Below are positions 53,175 to 64,000 of a stretch of 64,000 bases of DNA, piece after piece. Every line of letters starts with the position of its first letter. Position 1 is the stretch's first letter. A model generated the notes under the pieces. The model made no database searches. It saw nothing but the letters and a program-made list of their open reading frames with translations, and was not told the origin of the DNA. The translations under genes were made by a program, and so were the position numbers. Origin of the DNA: Phytoseiulus persimilis (taxonomy: Eukaryota; Arthropoda; Arachnida; Mesostigmata; Phytoseiidae); contig CM075103.1 of assembly GCA_037576195.1 (NCBI GenBank), positions 4,340,001 to 4,404,000 of the forward strand, read 5' to 3'.

Positions 53175-56100
53175 CGAGATCTACGCCTGCAGCGGCGAAG
53201 GAAACTGGGAGCGGTTGCGTCTCGGATTCCCGATTGAACGTTGTCTGTCCGTTCCCATTTATCCCCGCAAATCAGGGCGATCCTCCTAGTCGTAAGGCAG
53301 GACAGGATCTTTCCCTTCAACAGAACCTGGTCTTCTCCCGCGGCCCGATGACTCAGCGCGACATAGCTTCGTCATTATCATTACATTTATTCCAGCTATC
53401 AGCGTCATCATCGTGAGTAGTCGACGACCCGGTTGGCCCATTCGTCGGATGACCTTCGTCCGCCTTCGGTTCCCGGTCGACTCATCTTCTGAATCCACTC
53501 GTTCCTACCCGCCGATTTTTCGCTCGAATGTGAGGATAGCGACTCGACAAAGCCATTGTGATGTTAAGATGCGGCGACAAAGTCCATGCAAGTAGGTACA
53601 TAGATTCACGAGCGACCCAACGACCGGAGGATGGGTCAGGCATGGAACACGACCTTGTTCAGCAGCAATGGTTTGCTCTTTAAGGCCTTTTCAGCACGAC
53701 TTCGCGTGGCTTGTCGTGCCTCGTCGAGCCGTACCGAGGAGGCAGAGACCACGCAGTGTCCGAGGTGAGTGGCCCCGGGCAACGGAAAAAACTGCACACC
53801 TTTCGTTACTCGCTTTTACCATTGCTTGCACATCCATGTCGTTTTTGGGAAAAAAATGAGGTTTTCATCACGACTGCGTAGGACCGACTGCGCTCGTGCC
53901 CCTTGCCGAGAGTCATCTTCAAAATTTGTTGGCCCTGTAGTGCTCACGCGTTGCCCAGAAGTAATCTCAGGAAAACTTCCGCTCCACGTTCTTCAGGGTT
54001 CCTCGTCGAACCTCTTACGTCGAGTAGAGATTCGCTCGCTCTTTGCCTCCCTCTACCCGAGATACCGAAATGAGTTGCACCGAAAATACTTCGATTCTCC
54101 AGCTTTAGGCACAGCGCGGTCCAGGTGTTCGCTCCTGCTCGAGCCGTGATGGGATTAGCATCTGCACGGAATCGACGAAATGGAAGTCTCAACGAATACC
54201 ATCCCCTTGTAATTTGCTGGAGAGTGTCGCCAATAATCGAGGACCATCAGACCAGAGAAACCGACATCACCCTCGTAAGCGGGACCTCTCTATGCCAGCA
54301 GGAGCTTCATCCTACGCATCGGGGTTCCGAACCGGGAGAAAAAAGTCATGTCGAGCGAGAGTGAATTAAGTGCGCTCATCCGAACGCACATCGATTCAGC
54401 CAGGATGGTGTAGAGCAGCCGTCTACGTTGACGTCCTATTCGTCGCCCACGTCGTGTCCCGACATACAAATACCGACTCAACCACCGATTCAGAACCTCT
54501 GAGAACGTTATCAGCACAAAGTCCACCCTCGAGCCATGTCCGAGGAGGAAACGGATAGGATCTCCATTGCTTCGCCTCGGTATCCTCATTTGTCGAGACT
54601 CAATGTGAACATATTGCGTGAGGTCAATCGAAGTTTCCGCTGATCATTTCATTCATGGATCCATCACATCCTCGCAGCCGAGAAAAATTCCCTCCGGCAA
54701 AGTCTCCTGAGCAAAAACAATGCAGACCGAAGCATCGTTTTTCTTTCCGCGTCCGCCATGCTCGCCCATCCTTTTCTTTCTTCATTAGGTCCTCAGCCAG
54801 GCCGAATGCACGAGCGGAGCTTGGCCCTTCGGTCCGCCTAATCGTGACGGGAAGCTGTTTCTCTAGAGCCCAAAGACTCGATCAAGTCCTCTGACCCAGA
54901 GGTTGAATCCGCACTGCTGCAAACTGTCCGCGAGTCCTAATTTCAACGAGTGCTTCAACTCCAACGTTCTGTCATAGAGACTTCTTCCCGCGACACTGTA
55001 CTAGAGGGTCGAATTTCTCGCGCGAAGGTCAGGATGCTCGAATTGCCGTTTCCAGCAGAGTCGGCCCTCACAGTCGCGGAGTCAATTCGCTATTCGAAAG
55101 ATACAATCCATGGGATGTTGTTCTTGAACTGCGACGCAGTTGAAATTGTGAAGGAGTCCGCTCGGCCGGGTTATACGAGCCGAAGACATAAACTCACAAA
55201 AAAAATACAATCACCCCAAGGTCACCCACGAAGGGCCGCTCTGATGAAAGTCGCGCTCTGTTGGATTCCTGACAGTTTCCCTCGATTTGTTCAGTTGTAG
55301 TTTTTGGTCCTGAAGCTCCGTAGTATAAACATCTATTGAAGCGTCGGAAAAACCATTTAAACGATTTGTTGAAGACCCTTCGGTGTTTATAAAAATTGTC
55401 CCGCTCGAACAATCGGTGATGAACGATAGAGGGAGCTACAGCCGATCGGTATTGAGACAGACCTCCATTTCTAATGGCATTGGACGCCTGCCGACTCCTG
55501 TGGAGGCGCACCGCTGGCGACCGACGGGAACTCGTCGTGCCTGAATGCCAGCCTGTTCACCAACTGCGGCAACATCCACAACGGTTTTCCCCTCCGGAGC
55601 CACTGCCTTCCGAAATCCCTGCTCGCACGGAACAATTACCCCTCATATTTCGGTAACTTCGCTCGGAATTGCCGTGGCAGCTGAATGTAGCAAGTCATGC
55701 AACAGAACAAACGTTGTTGCCCGGGCCGACGCTGAAACGCGGGCTGCGAATCCGCTTGACGCTCGTCTTTTTCACAATCGATGCGAACGTACAGCTGTGT
55801 CGTCGCCGACCTCGTACAATTCCTCGGCACGGAGAACACTCAGTAGCTCATTGTACTGCGTTGCGTTGTTTCGCTCCAAACTTCCTTGCCACTCGCTACT
55901 CATGCATCGTCGACAGTCCTTGACACGTTTGTGACCTCCGCTCAAGAACGACGGGACAGGCGCGCGTAACGAAAGAGGAAGGACGAGCGGGGATCAGTCA
56001 CGAACTCTCAGCGATGCGCGATTCTCCCGATGCATCCCGAGATCTTGACGCAAGTGGAATAATGGGACAACATGTTTTGGAGGGAACATCAGAGAAAAGA

Positions 56101-56250
56101 ATCGTTTACACGGCGGGCCAGCTCCGCGGAGACGGCTCCGGAGCGGGACGCACAATGTGAGCCCTTTCGTGCCTTCCAGTCCTATCACGCGTATGCTGTT
56201 TCTTCTCTTGGCCATCCGTGACGCGATTCGCATGAGAGAAGAATCTGAGC
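53175..56250. other. No supported gene
   Basis: Plus and minus frames of 60-152 codons overlap throughout, with no motif or paired splice sites. AATAAA on the minus strand near 53388 is not preceded by a terminal exon. 55180-55420 is comparatively A/T rich with stops in every frame. Confidence 0.4.
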
Positions 56251-57000
56251 ATGCTCGCAACGAACTTCCAAAGCAACGAATACAGAAAGGAGGCTGGAAA
56301 ACCGGCTCCGGGAGGCAAGATAACGCATTCCTTCCCAAGTGAGGAACTGATTACAGATCACGACTTGGCCGAAAGCTTATTAAGGGCGGAAGGGAGCGAA
56401 CTCATTCCGGTACGAGAGTGCGTCTCTGTGCAGGGTCATAGATGGGTCACTCGCATCTCGGATGGGCCTGAAGGCCCGGTTGCGGGCGTGAGGAGCGCGA
56501 TAGTTCCAAGACTGTGTCTCGTCTCAACTAATCCCGGCCTAATTGAAGTCGATTTGTTTGTGCCTCGAACGTTCCGTCCCTGTGATGGAGGTCATGGATG
56601 GTCGCAATGGAACCCTCCGCTTAATTCAGGCGATGCTGGTCGCTCAGCCGCTATGAGATTTTCCCCCGCCTCACGCACATGTCGACGTTTGATCTTCGTC
56701 GGCCTCGTTTTTTCCCTGTACACGGAACCCCGTGAAGTGTCTGGCAAAGAGTCGGGCCCGACACTGTTAATGACGACAACAGGTCTTCTCGTTGCTCTTC
56801 CTGATGTTTTTAGTTACATGATACAGATACAGCGTGACTGGCACGGCGAGCGAGCCGAGAGTGAAGGGTTGCAGAGCCAGGAGCGGAGCACGGCTCTGGA
56901 GACAGAGTGTGCCGTGGTGAATTGGCCAACTGACGTCGGAGGCAGGACCGGAGTGGATGATTTAGCATCTCTTTCAACTTCCGTGGATGATTTTGACTGA
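56251..57000 (+). CDS. Long open frame, 249 codons, unknown and doubtful
   Basis: This ATG-initiated frame starts MLATNFQSNEYRKEAG. It has a hydrophilic first half with ELITDHDLAESLLRAEGSE, a moderately hydrophobic middle (RRLIFVGLVFSLY) and an acidic tail ending LASLSTSVDDFD. Composition varies along the frame and there is no recognised domain, no splice-site pair and no AATAAA downstream. At this length it is near the edge of what stop-poor random sequence produces here. It may contain a real exon within 56251-56420. Confidence 0.25.
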   Translation: MLATNFQSNEYRKEAGKPAPGGKITHSFPSEELITDHDLAESLLRAEGSELIPVRECVSVQGHRWVTRISDGPEGPVAGVRSAIVPRLCLVSTNPGLIEVDLFVPRTFRPCDGGHGWSQWNPPLNSGDAGRSAAMRFSPASRTCRRLIFVGLVFSLYTEPREVSGKESGPTLLMTTTGLLVALPDVFSYMIQIQRDWHGERAESEGLQSQERSTALETECAVVNWPTDVGGRTGVDDLASLSTSVDDFD

Positions 57001-60000
57001 AGTAAAAAGCGCGTGCATGGTTCGCGCTCGACACATGGCTGCTAGCTCGCCGACTCGAGGAAACAAGAGAGATTTTGCTGACCTCACTTATCTTTCGAGG
57101 TCTGGTTCATGTCCAAGCAACCTGCCATAATCAGCCACCTTCAATCGTCAGGCTAATTCAGTTCCTCCTCCTCGGCCTCGTGGTAAGAGATTGATTCGGC
57201 CCTGGATTAAGGAACCTGAACGCGATGTCGCTGCATTGCCCGCATATCCCTGAATCCCCTCGTTTGGCGGTCATGTGCGCCTCCACGTCGCTGGCTTCAT
57301 TTCACCGATACTTGGCACATGTGTGGCTTTTGTTGGTTCTCTAGTGGCCTGCGGCTGGGCAAACGGTGGCCCGTGTTGGCTCATCAATGGCTGGCCAATG
57401 AACCCGAGCACGCACGCACGCACCCGTGGACGCACGCGATCAACCGGAAGGTCATCTTGTCTGTTTCCGGCAACCGACCAACGAAGCAACGAAGGACCTT
57501 GCCGCGCAGCTAGTGGCGAAATATTTCGGCTGATGGCGCAGCATTGCCAGAGGCGTCGTACCGTTGCAAGCAGCAGCTGGTGGATCGCTTTCACCTCATG
57601 GAGCCGCCGAGAACCCAGCGAGGGCCTCCTGCGACATCGAAAACCCCGAAAACCGGATCGTTGAGACGCGAGGAATTGACTTCGGGGCCCGAATTCGCTC
57701 TTGTGGCTCTGAACAGGATCGCGAGCACGGTTCGTGGCAGGGCGAGAAGTGTTCGATGGATCGACCCGTAGATTGGAACGTTTGTTTGTGTTCTGTCCAA
57801 GTGGACGGCAGCGCTGCAGCTGTTCTAATTACGCAGAGTGGTAGCCGACGGGGTGGCGTTGACTCAACGATTGGAACGGCCTCTTCCGCTGGATTTCGCA
57901 ATGCGGAACGCGGGCCCATTCACAGATGGATTGATTGATGACTATTCTCATCGATTGACCCTCCGACTCGTTGATCCTTGAGTGATTAGGCCGAGGTGCC
58001 TCGATTACTTTTGTTGTTGGCATGTGGCTCGTTGAGCTGCTGAGCCCGATCCAAGATTCTATGACTGCCAGAAGTGGCCTTCCGGGGCTGCGAGAACTTC
58101 CATGAATCAGCCTCGGACTCGTTGGCAAGCTGACAGCTGAAATACGAGAAGATTTGTGGCTAACCGGCCCACGAGGGCTAGAGCCCAGCCCCGTTGCGGG
58201 AGCGCGCTGGGAATCGGTAGAGTGATCGAGGGGATCGGCTAAACATTGACTCTTGGAAACGGACGTGAGACGGATCGACTCTTGGAAATAACATCAAGCG
58301 CTGTTGCTCCGGTTGTCTCGTCTCGAAAGCACCGTGTCTGATGGATAAATTTGTTCGTTTTCCGTTCCGCCCGTTCAGAGAGTGTTCGATCGAACAAGGA
58401 TTAGATCAACTGAGAGAGGAGAAGGGAAAAATATAAGAGGCGTATAGACAAACCGAGGAGAGGAAACACGCTTGATTGTTTCTCCATGACCTCGATGGAA
58501 TGATTGTCCCCTGCTCTAGCGGCCGACAGTCGGAAGGACGACGCCAGTAGTCTGTCCGACGATCGGTCCGTCTTTCCGACTGTCTGCCCCCTGGTTTTTT
58601 CTCGTCCGACTGCTGGGCGTATCGGCTCTGTCGCTCGGTGTGTCGTCCGGATCGTCTGTTGTCCGGTCTCTGGCTGCCAGGGCTGTTGTGAGGCTTGGAG
58701 AAGAGGGGCGAGTGCGCTCGCTGTTGTCCCATTTTCGTTGCGTCTCGCTCTTTTTCGTCCTCGTTTTCCTTCTCTCTCCCTCCCTCTGTTAGCGAGGCAA
58801 ACGTGTCAAGATGTGGCTGCCATCAACTCGTATCCTCGTATAGGATATTGACTGCTGGTCGGTCATCCTCCGTTTCCGACATTTTCGTCGCTTGCCCCCG
58901 TCGTCGAAGCCTCCGGCCACCGGAGGAACGAAAAAAAGTTGCCCAAGCTTGGCAGCTCCAATGTTGGTCCGACCGAGCTGAAGGGTCAGCATGGGGAGGG
59001 GGACGCACAAGAGAGCTCGAACCCGAGTCTCCGACTGTCAACCAGGATCCCCGCTCCCTATTCGACGGGACCGACCCGGCATCCTCTTCGATGACCGTTG
59101 GATCGAGACGATTGCCGATAGCCCAGAATGCGCACAATCATGTTCAACCATGGCTACTGAGAACGACTGATCGCGCCATTCGTTTTCATCCATGGAGCAA
59201 GTCCTAATCGGACGGAGCAGATCACAGAAATCAGAACCTCTGCCTCGTGTGAATCCTTCTCGACCTTGCCCTTTACAGTCACTACACTGCTCCACGTTTG
59301 TTCAGTGACATGATACCAAGCGTTATCATACAATACTCGAGCGATAGAGTGAAAGACGATATCGGTCGCAATCCTGTGAGATCCGACGGGATTCCAGGGA
59401 TGTGGACAGATGAGAGTTTTCAACACGACAGCGCTAGCCCCCGCGCCCGAGGTCTCGTTGAGTGATGATACCAGCGCTCGAGAGACCTAGAATCACCGCG
59501 GAACAGATGAACGGAGGGGGATTTCCAATAGCAAGAGTCAGCCTTGAAGAGCTCGCCTGATTGTTGTCGATTGATCGCATGTAGCGGACAGAGATGATAC
59601 GAGAGAGGGCGAGAGATGATGACGAACAGGAAGCTTAGGCAAAATAGTTATTCCGTGTTGCAGTCTTTTCGAGATGAGTCGTTCACAGAATCGATTGACG
59701 AGAATGGCGGTGCATTCTGCCCTGACTGGAACATTCTCATCGACATTCAGATATTCGAATATTCATCCGACAAGATAAGCGTGCTCGGCCTCGAGCTTTT
59801 GTCAGTTCTGTCCGAATGTGTGCTGTTGGTGCGTACCCTCGACTGGAGGGTACTCAGGACATATTGCTCGCGTCTCTACTTACCCGTCTGTTGCCTATTT
59901 CGCTTCTGTAGGTCTGCTCGTCGCGCGACGGGTCGCCGACGAATCTTTCTCGTGCCTTTGAGAAGAGGATCGGGACTGCACGCCAGGCTTCTTGTTGCGG

Positions 60001-61300
60001 CCGAGCCAAATCTCACTTGTTCCCGCGCGCGGAGGGCCCGCTGGCCGTCTCCGCGCTTTTCGGAAGAACCCCCGAATCCTCGGATGCCGTCTATTCGTAC
60101 GGTTGATCTCGAAAGTACTCATCTTCCTCCTAGCTATCGGCGTTTCTTTCCTCTTCTTCCCTGTTCTGTCTTGCTCCCATCTCTCGGCGACACTCCATCA
60201 GCGCCCCTGAAGACAGCTGCGATGCCACCGATCGTCAACAGAGACAGCACCGATGCTGGCACACCATTAGAAGAGCGTGAATGAACCATCAAGGAGAACG
60301 GTCAGACATCTGCTTCGCTCTGCTCGCTGTATTTGCGGGACAATGCAACGGCCCGCCCGTTTCCCCTTTCTATTCACTACAAATAAGCAACCGATCGCCG
60401 ACCATGCTCAATCCAGCCAGTCTGCCTGGACCTATCTCTCAGAGTCCTCAGACGGAACGACCCCCTTCGCGACCACGCTAAGTAATCCAATCACTAGCAA
60501 AGTGTTGCGACTTCTTGCACTCGAGCCCGAATCGGGGGTCTGAACACTCCGAGTTGGACAGTCGACATCCGGCATATCATTGTGCCTCTCGCGATAGGTT
60601 TCATTCTCCAAATTCAACCCCTAGAGCAGGTGGCTCTATGGTCCACTCTAGGGTGGCTCAATCCTGATTTCGGTCACTGTATTGGTGCTGATACTCTTCG
60701 GCATATTCAGAACAAAGCCACTCAGAATCTATCATCCATTTCTTCTGAACGTCCAGGCTAAGGTGCGGGCTGTGACGTGTCCTACGTCAAAAACTCTAAT
60801 TTCCCAAACCCAGCCCGGAATGCACCGCCGCTGGGAGCGTGTCACCTGTTCGCATGGCAGGCGCCATGGCGGTACCTTTTGGGGGAGGGGGGAGAATGCA
60901 TGATGATAGTGCCGATTCTGAGAACGGCTGCTGATCACCGGCATCCCGCTCACATGGAGTGCAGGCGAGATCTCGAAGCAGCTCTCGTCTTGCATTAGAT
61001 TCCCTCACCGAAGCGGAGGTTTTGAGCGTTTTGAAGTTGTTGCGCATCGACCCTGGGCGTCTCGGAGCGCCTGGGTCGCTAGAAACGGCTGACGAGCAGT
61101 CCCTGATTTTCAGCGACCGTGCTGATACGGTGTAATCTTCCATATTGTCGAACTGCATCATTTGACTGGTTCGTCGAGATATGTGAGGCAGGCGGCGACT
61201 CTGGATCTCTGCTTCACCGAAGTCTTCCGCGAATCCTCATGTCCGTCCTCCACAATCAGAGAATATTCGTCCTGGGGTCGTCGCGCGGTTGGGGTGGGCG
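57001..61300. other. No supported gene
   Basis: On the minus strand near 58885 an ATG with a good context (ACGAAAATGTCGG) opens a 19-codon acidic frame (MSETEDDRPAVNILYEDTS). That could be a short first exon but lacks a good donor. A GGTTCGAGCTC near 59015 (minus) faintly resembles a pol III B box. Frames at 59616-60284 and 57275-57938 have no motif. Confidence 0.4.
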
Positions 61301-61311
61301 CCCCCCCCCCC
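61301..61311. repeat. Poly-C tract, 11 bases
   Basis: An 11-base C run preceded by G-rich sequence. It is the fifth and shortest of the long G/C homopolymers in the window. Confidence 0.95.
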
Positions 61312-63228
61312 GAGCGTCAGGTCAGAGGAGCCTCCCGCAGGGCCAGGAGGGGGGACGCCACAGGAAAAAAATTGAGACTGATTACATGGGCGGGATTCCC
61401 GGTGCTGGTGAGCGTCTGCTACACCCCGACGTGGGAAAAGTGCCAGTTTCGTTCGGCAAGGCTCTTTCTTGCCTTCTCGACCTCTGCAGACATTTCTGAC
61501 GTTCTTCCGTTTCTCCGTAACGCCCCGGAATCCGAACCCTTCCCACTGCTGGGTTTTATCAACCCGAAATTGTCTGTTGCTCCCCCGGCTCATTTATTTG
61601 GCTCTTTCTTCCTCCCGCACTCAGGACTCGGAAAGCAGCGTCCGAATTTCGGGCCGAGGGGGGACCCGAAGAGGAAGCCATTCTCGCAGCGAAAGATGCC
61701 TCTACAGAGCGCTCCTCTACGGGCTCGATGCGATGGCATTCTGTTCACGTAACCTCATCTTTGGACAAGGAACGCCGAAACTATCGATAGCTGCTCATCG
61801 ACCAACTGCACTCATTCTTCGTTCTCTTAGTCCGCTGTTTCCCCTCGCTCGACCGCCTCCAGCGATTGTGCTTCAACGGAATGACGTCGTTGGGAGCACC
61901 TCGTCGACTGCTCTTATTTAATGCAGAGTGAGTGACTGCTTGCCTTGCCGTCGCGCCGTTCGCCTTTCCGTCCTGCGTGCCGTCCTACGCCTTTTCCTGA
62001 TCGCTCGTTGGTTGGTTCGGTTCCTTCCAGACGGAGACGACGCCGGCGGGAGGAAAAGCAGACGGCGGGGACGGTCTCGCGGAAGCGAGTCCGCTTCGAC
62101 ATTTTTCAAGAGCGCGCTCCAGCTTCCGAGTCTCCCACTCTTCTGCAGCAGCCGTCGTCTGCCGCTTTCCTGTTTCGCCGATTCCGCTCGAAATGGAGGG
62201 GAGACGAGCCAGACCAACCAAGCCAGTGGGGCGGACAGCGGAACTAAAACTCCACCTCCTCTTTCTGTAAATAGCGGACCGGGTGTTTTCACGCATGGTA
62301 TCAGTGACGACTTCCAAGAGCCGTTACCAAGTTGCCAATTACAACTATTTGTCCGTCTTTCGATTCAGATAGTAAACCGAGGCTGTCAGTCATAGTCGTG
62401 TTGGCTACCTACTACGTTCACCTCAGCCATCAAGGAGAGCCAGAGCAGTGAAAGTCAACTTGCCACAAGCGACAGAACTCGTTATTCATCTCAAGGATGT
62501 TACCGCCCCAGGAGTCATCAGCTTGAATGCCGGAGGATTGCTCCTCGAAAATCGTCACCGCCGCGGATGATAACGGGACGGACTCCAGGGGAACCCTCCA
62601 GCTCCGCGAGGCCCTGAACGGGAACAAGGCGTATTCGAGTTAGTTGTCGACTCCTGCGTTCGATTCCCTTCCAGCACAAGGCATGTCAGGGAGCTCGAAA
62701 TTTCGTACCGATTGTCGATGTCCCCAAAATCTAAGCTCGTACAGGGTCTTGCAGCTGGAGCAGGCGGAAACGAAAGCTGAAGATGACATGAGTAGTCTTC
62801 TCCTTCCGCTCCAATCAACCTACGATCATCGGTCGTACGACAACTCCGCAGCCCAGCTCCGTGCCCTCTTCCTCTGGGCTGTGCACAGCCGGTTTCAGCG
62901 TGTCTCGTCGTTTTTTTTTGAATTATAGATAAGAAGAGAAACGTCGGATTGACATTGAAAAGCTAACACAGCGAGTCGAGGCTTCGCCTCCCTCAAATGA
63001 GAGAAAGGAGCTTTTGTATCCCGTCGACCCGAACTGAGCATCACTGCAGTTGAGGTCAATCTCGACGAGCGACTCAACCTTGTCGAGCTCTTTCGCCCTC
63101 CCCCTCTGTGTCTGTTTGTTTGTTTCTCTTCGTTTCGAGGTAAAGCAGCCGGGACGACCAACAGCGAGGAGCTCCTCGCTATAAAACGACAAACCTGAAC
63201 GGCGTGCTACGGCGCGCTCCCGTGGGAC
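61312..63228. other. No supported gene
   Basis: Overlapping frames of 90-196 codons (61162-61752 plus, 61918-62395 both strands) are Arg/Ser/Pro rich and lack motifs. A T run at 62910-62918 and nearby stops interrupt all frames. Nothing recognisable. Confidence 0.4.
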
Positions 63229-63798
63229 TCACTTGGGACGTATGTTCGTAACGACCACTCGGAAATCTTCGGCTGCGGTTAGTGAGTGCTGTCGTTGTTG
63301 TTCTACTTGAACAACAAGCCCGAACGGCCTCGCCCAACGAAGGGCTAATTCGGCGAGCGGATCCCTGATTGTCGCCTGAGTCCAACATTCGAATTGTTTC
63401 ACTCGAACAACTCTGTTTCGGTCTCTTGCTTCGGTTCGCCGAAAATTGAATTCAGCAACAGACATCTGTGTTTTTGGCATCGTGAGGCTCGGACAAGGAG
63501 AGCGCCGGACCGGACTGAGTCGCGATTGTAGTTTGAGAAGCGAAAACGATTTCTCCGTTGGTGCTAGTGGACTCCAGCTCAGATTGGTACCCGACCGAGA
63601 ACGAACGACGTCAGGTTTCGGGGGTGGTTCGGGTCTGCGACCGCTGAGATGGGCTCCGCATCGGCTGTCGATCAGGCCCCACTGCTCTTTTTCGACCTGT
63701 TTCCGCTGGTTGAACTCTTCCGAGAATTCGTCGACGATGAGTGAAGATGGAGGGCGAGCTAGAGAATTCTCGAAAACATTCCCCCGCGTTGCGAGCAT
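63229..63798 (-). CDS. Candidate minus-strand frame near the window edge, unknown
   Basis: A 189-codon frame contains a coherent hydrophilic N-terminal third (SLIVDEFSEEFNQRKQVEKE, then a Pro-rich PEPPPKPDVV). It becomes basic and mixed after about residue 90. Just upstream, at 63820 on the same strand, is a GTAAGA donor after TTCGACG, so an exon of the same gene may end at 63821 and this segment may start with an intron. The gene would continue beyond the right edge of the window. The plus strand carries a 129-codon competing frame (63446-63835). No domain is recognised. Confidence 0.27.
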   Translation of the reverse strand: MLATRGNVFENSLARPPSSLIVDEFSEEFNQRKQVEKEQWGLIDSRCGAHLSGRRPEPPPKPDVVRSRSGTNLSWSPLAPTEKSFSLLKLQSRLSPVRRSPCPSLTMPKTQMSVAEFNFRRTEARDRNRVVRVKQFECWTQATIRDPLAELALRWARPFGLVVQVEQQRQHSLTAAEDFRVVVTNIRPK

Positions 63799-64000
63799 GC
63801 GCTTGCCCGCCGGCTCTTACCGTCGAAGAATATGATTGGCAAATAGAAGGAAACGAACCCCAATCATTCCCTCGAACGTTGCAGGAGACAAAGTCAGCTT
63901 CGGAATGGAAATCGAACGGAAACCGACGAGGTTTTCCAGAGGAGATCACGGAGGAGTGGGCCCAGCGCAGTAGAAAAAACAGGAACCTCCTCCAGAAAGG

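Noticed and set aside
1-64000. Bacterial or viral origin, operons, CRISPR array
   Set aside because: No long tandem genes, no Shine-Dalgarno-led frames, no spaced direct repeats; composition and splice-like structure point to an animal genome.

Overview
The window looks like nuclear DNA of an animal, most likely an arthropod, with large intergenic or intronic stretches and short exons. There are no long uninterrupted genes, operons, ribosome binding sites or prokaryotic signals. Base composition is balanced and CpG is not depleted: TCGA, CGA and TCG words are everywhere. That fits an invertebrate with little CpG methylation, and a mite or tick is a reasonable but unproven guess. This composition makes almost every frame on both strands look protein-like. 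Coding calls here therefore rest on homology, splice sites with consistent phase, or polyadenylation signals, and most are deliberately low confidence.

The only gene recognised by family is at 16.2-18.1 kb on the minus strand. It is an internal exon (16243-16837) of an SLC4 transporter, closest to SLC4A11, ending at a perfect donor. A possible upstream N-terminal exon (17857-18141) is joined in phase across an intron rich in GTT/GTC repeats. The membrane-spanning exons were not found, so the gene probably continues to lower coordinates or out of the window. Beside it lies the clearest mobile element, a 277-bp tRNA-derived SINE (15245-15521) with an A-rich end and a 12-bp target-site duplication. 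A plus-strand cluster of candidate exons lies at 14.0-15.1 kb.

From 21.8 to 24.2 kb the sequence is repeat-built. A degenerate 45-bp minisatellite encodes a 15-residue period. It is followed by a pair of inverted arms carrying 15-bp repeats, one arm inside a minus-strand frame of nearly 390 codons broken by one stop. A second inverted pair of the same design lies at 33.2-34.2 kb. An unrelated short dispersed repeat occurs in direct orientation at 27.8 and 38.6 kb. Five poly-G/C tracts are scattered through the window.

The best non-homology exon candidates are 48753-48951 (-) and 30493-30888 (-), both with AATAAA after the stop; 46144-46311 (-) and 32043-32234 (+), both flanked by splice sites in phase; 39244-39424 (+); and the pair of opposed readings at 25.7-26.1 kb. 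The remaining stretches (0-1.7, 2.2-5.4, 5.5-10.5, 34.2-39.2, 39.6-45.7, 49.6-52.6 and 53.2-63.2 kb) hold nothing I can support beyond isolated open frames. No rRNA, functional tRNA, CRISPR array or complete transposon was found.
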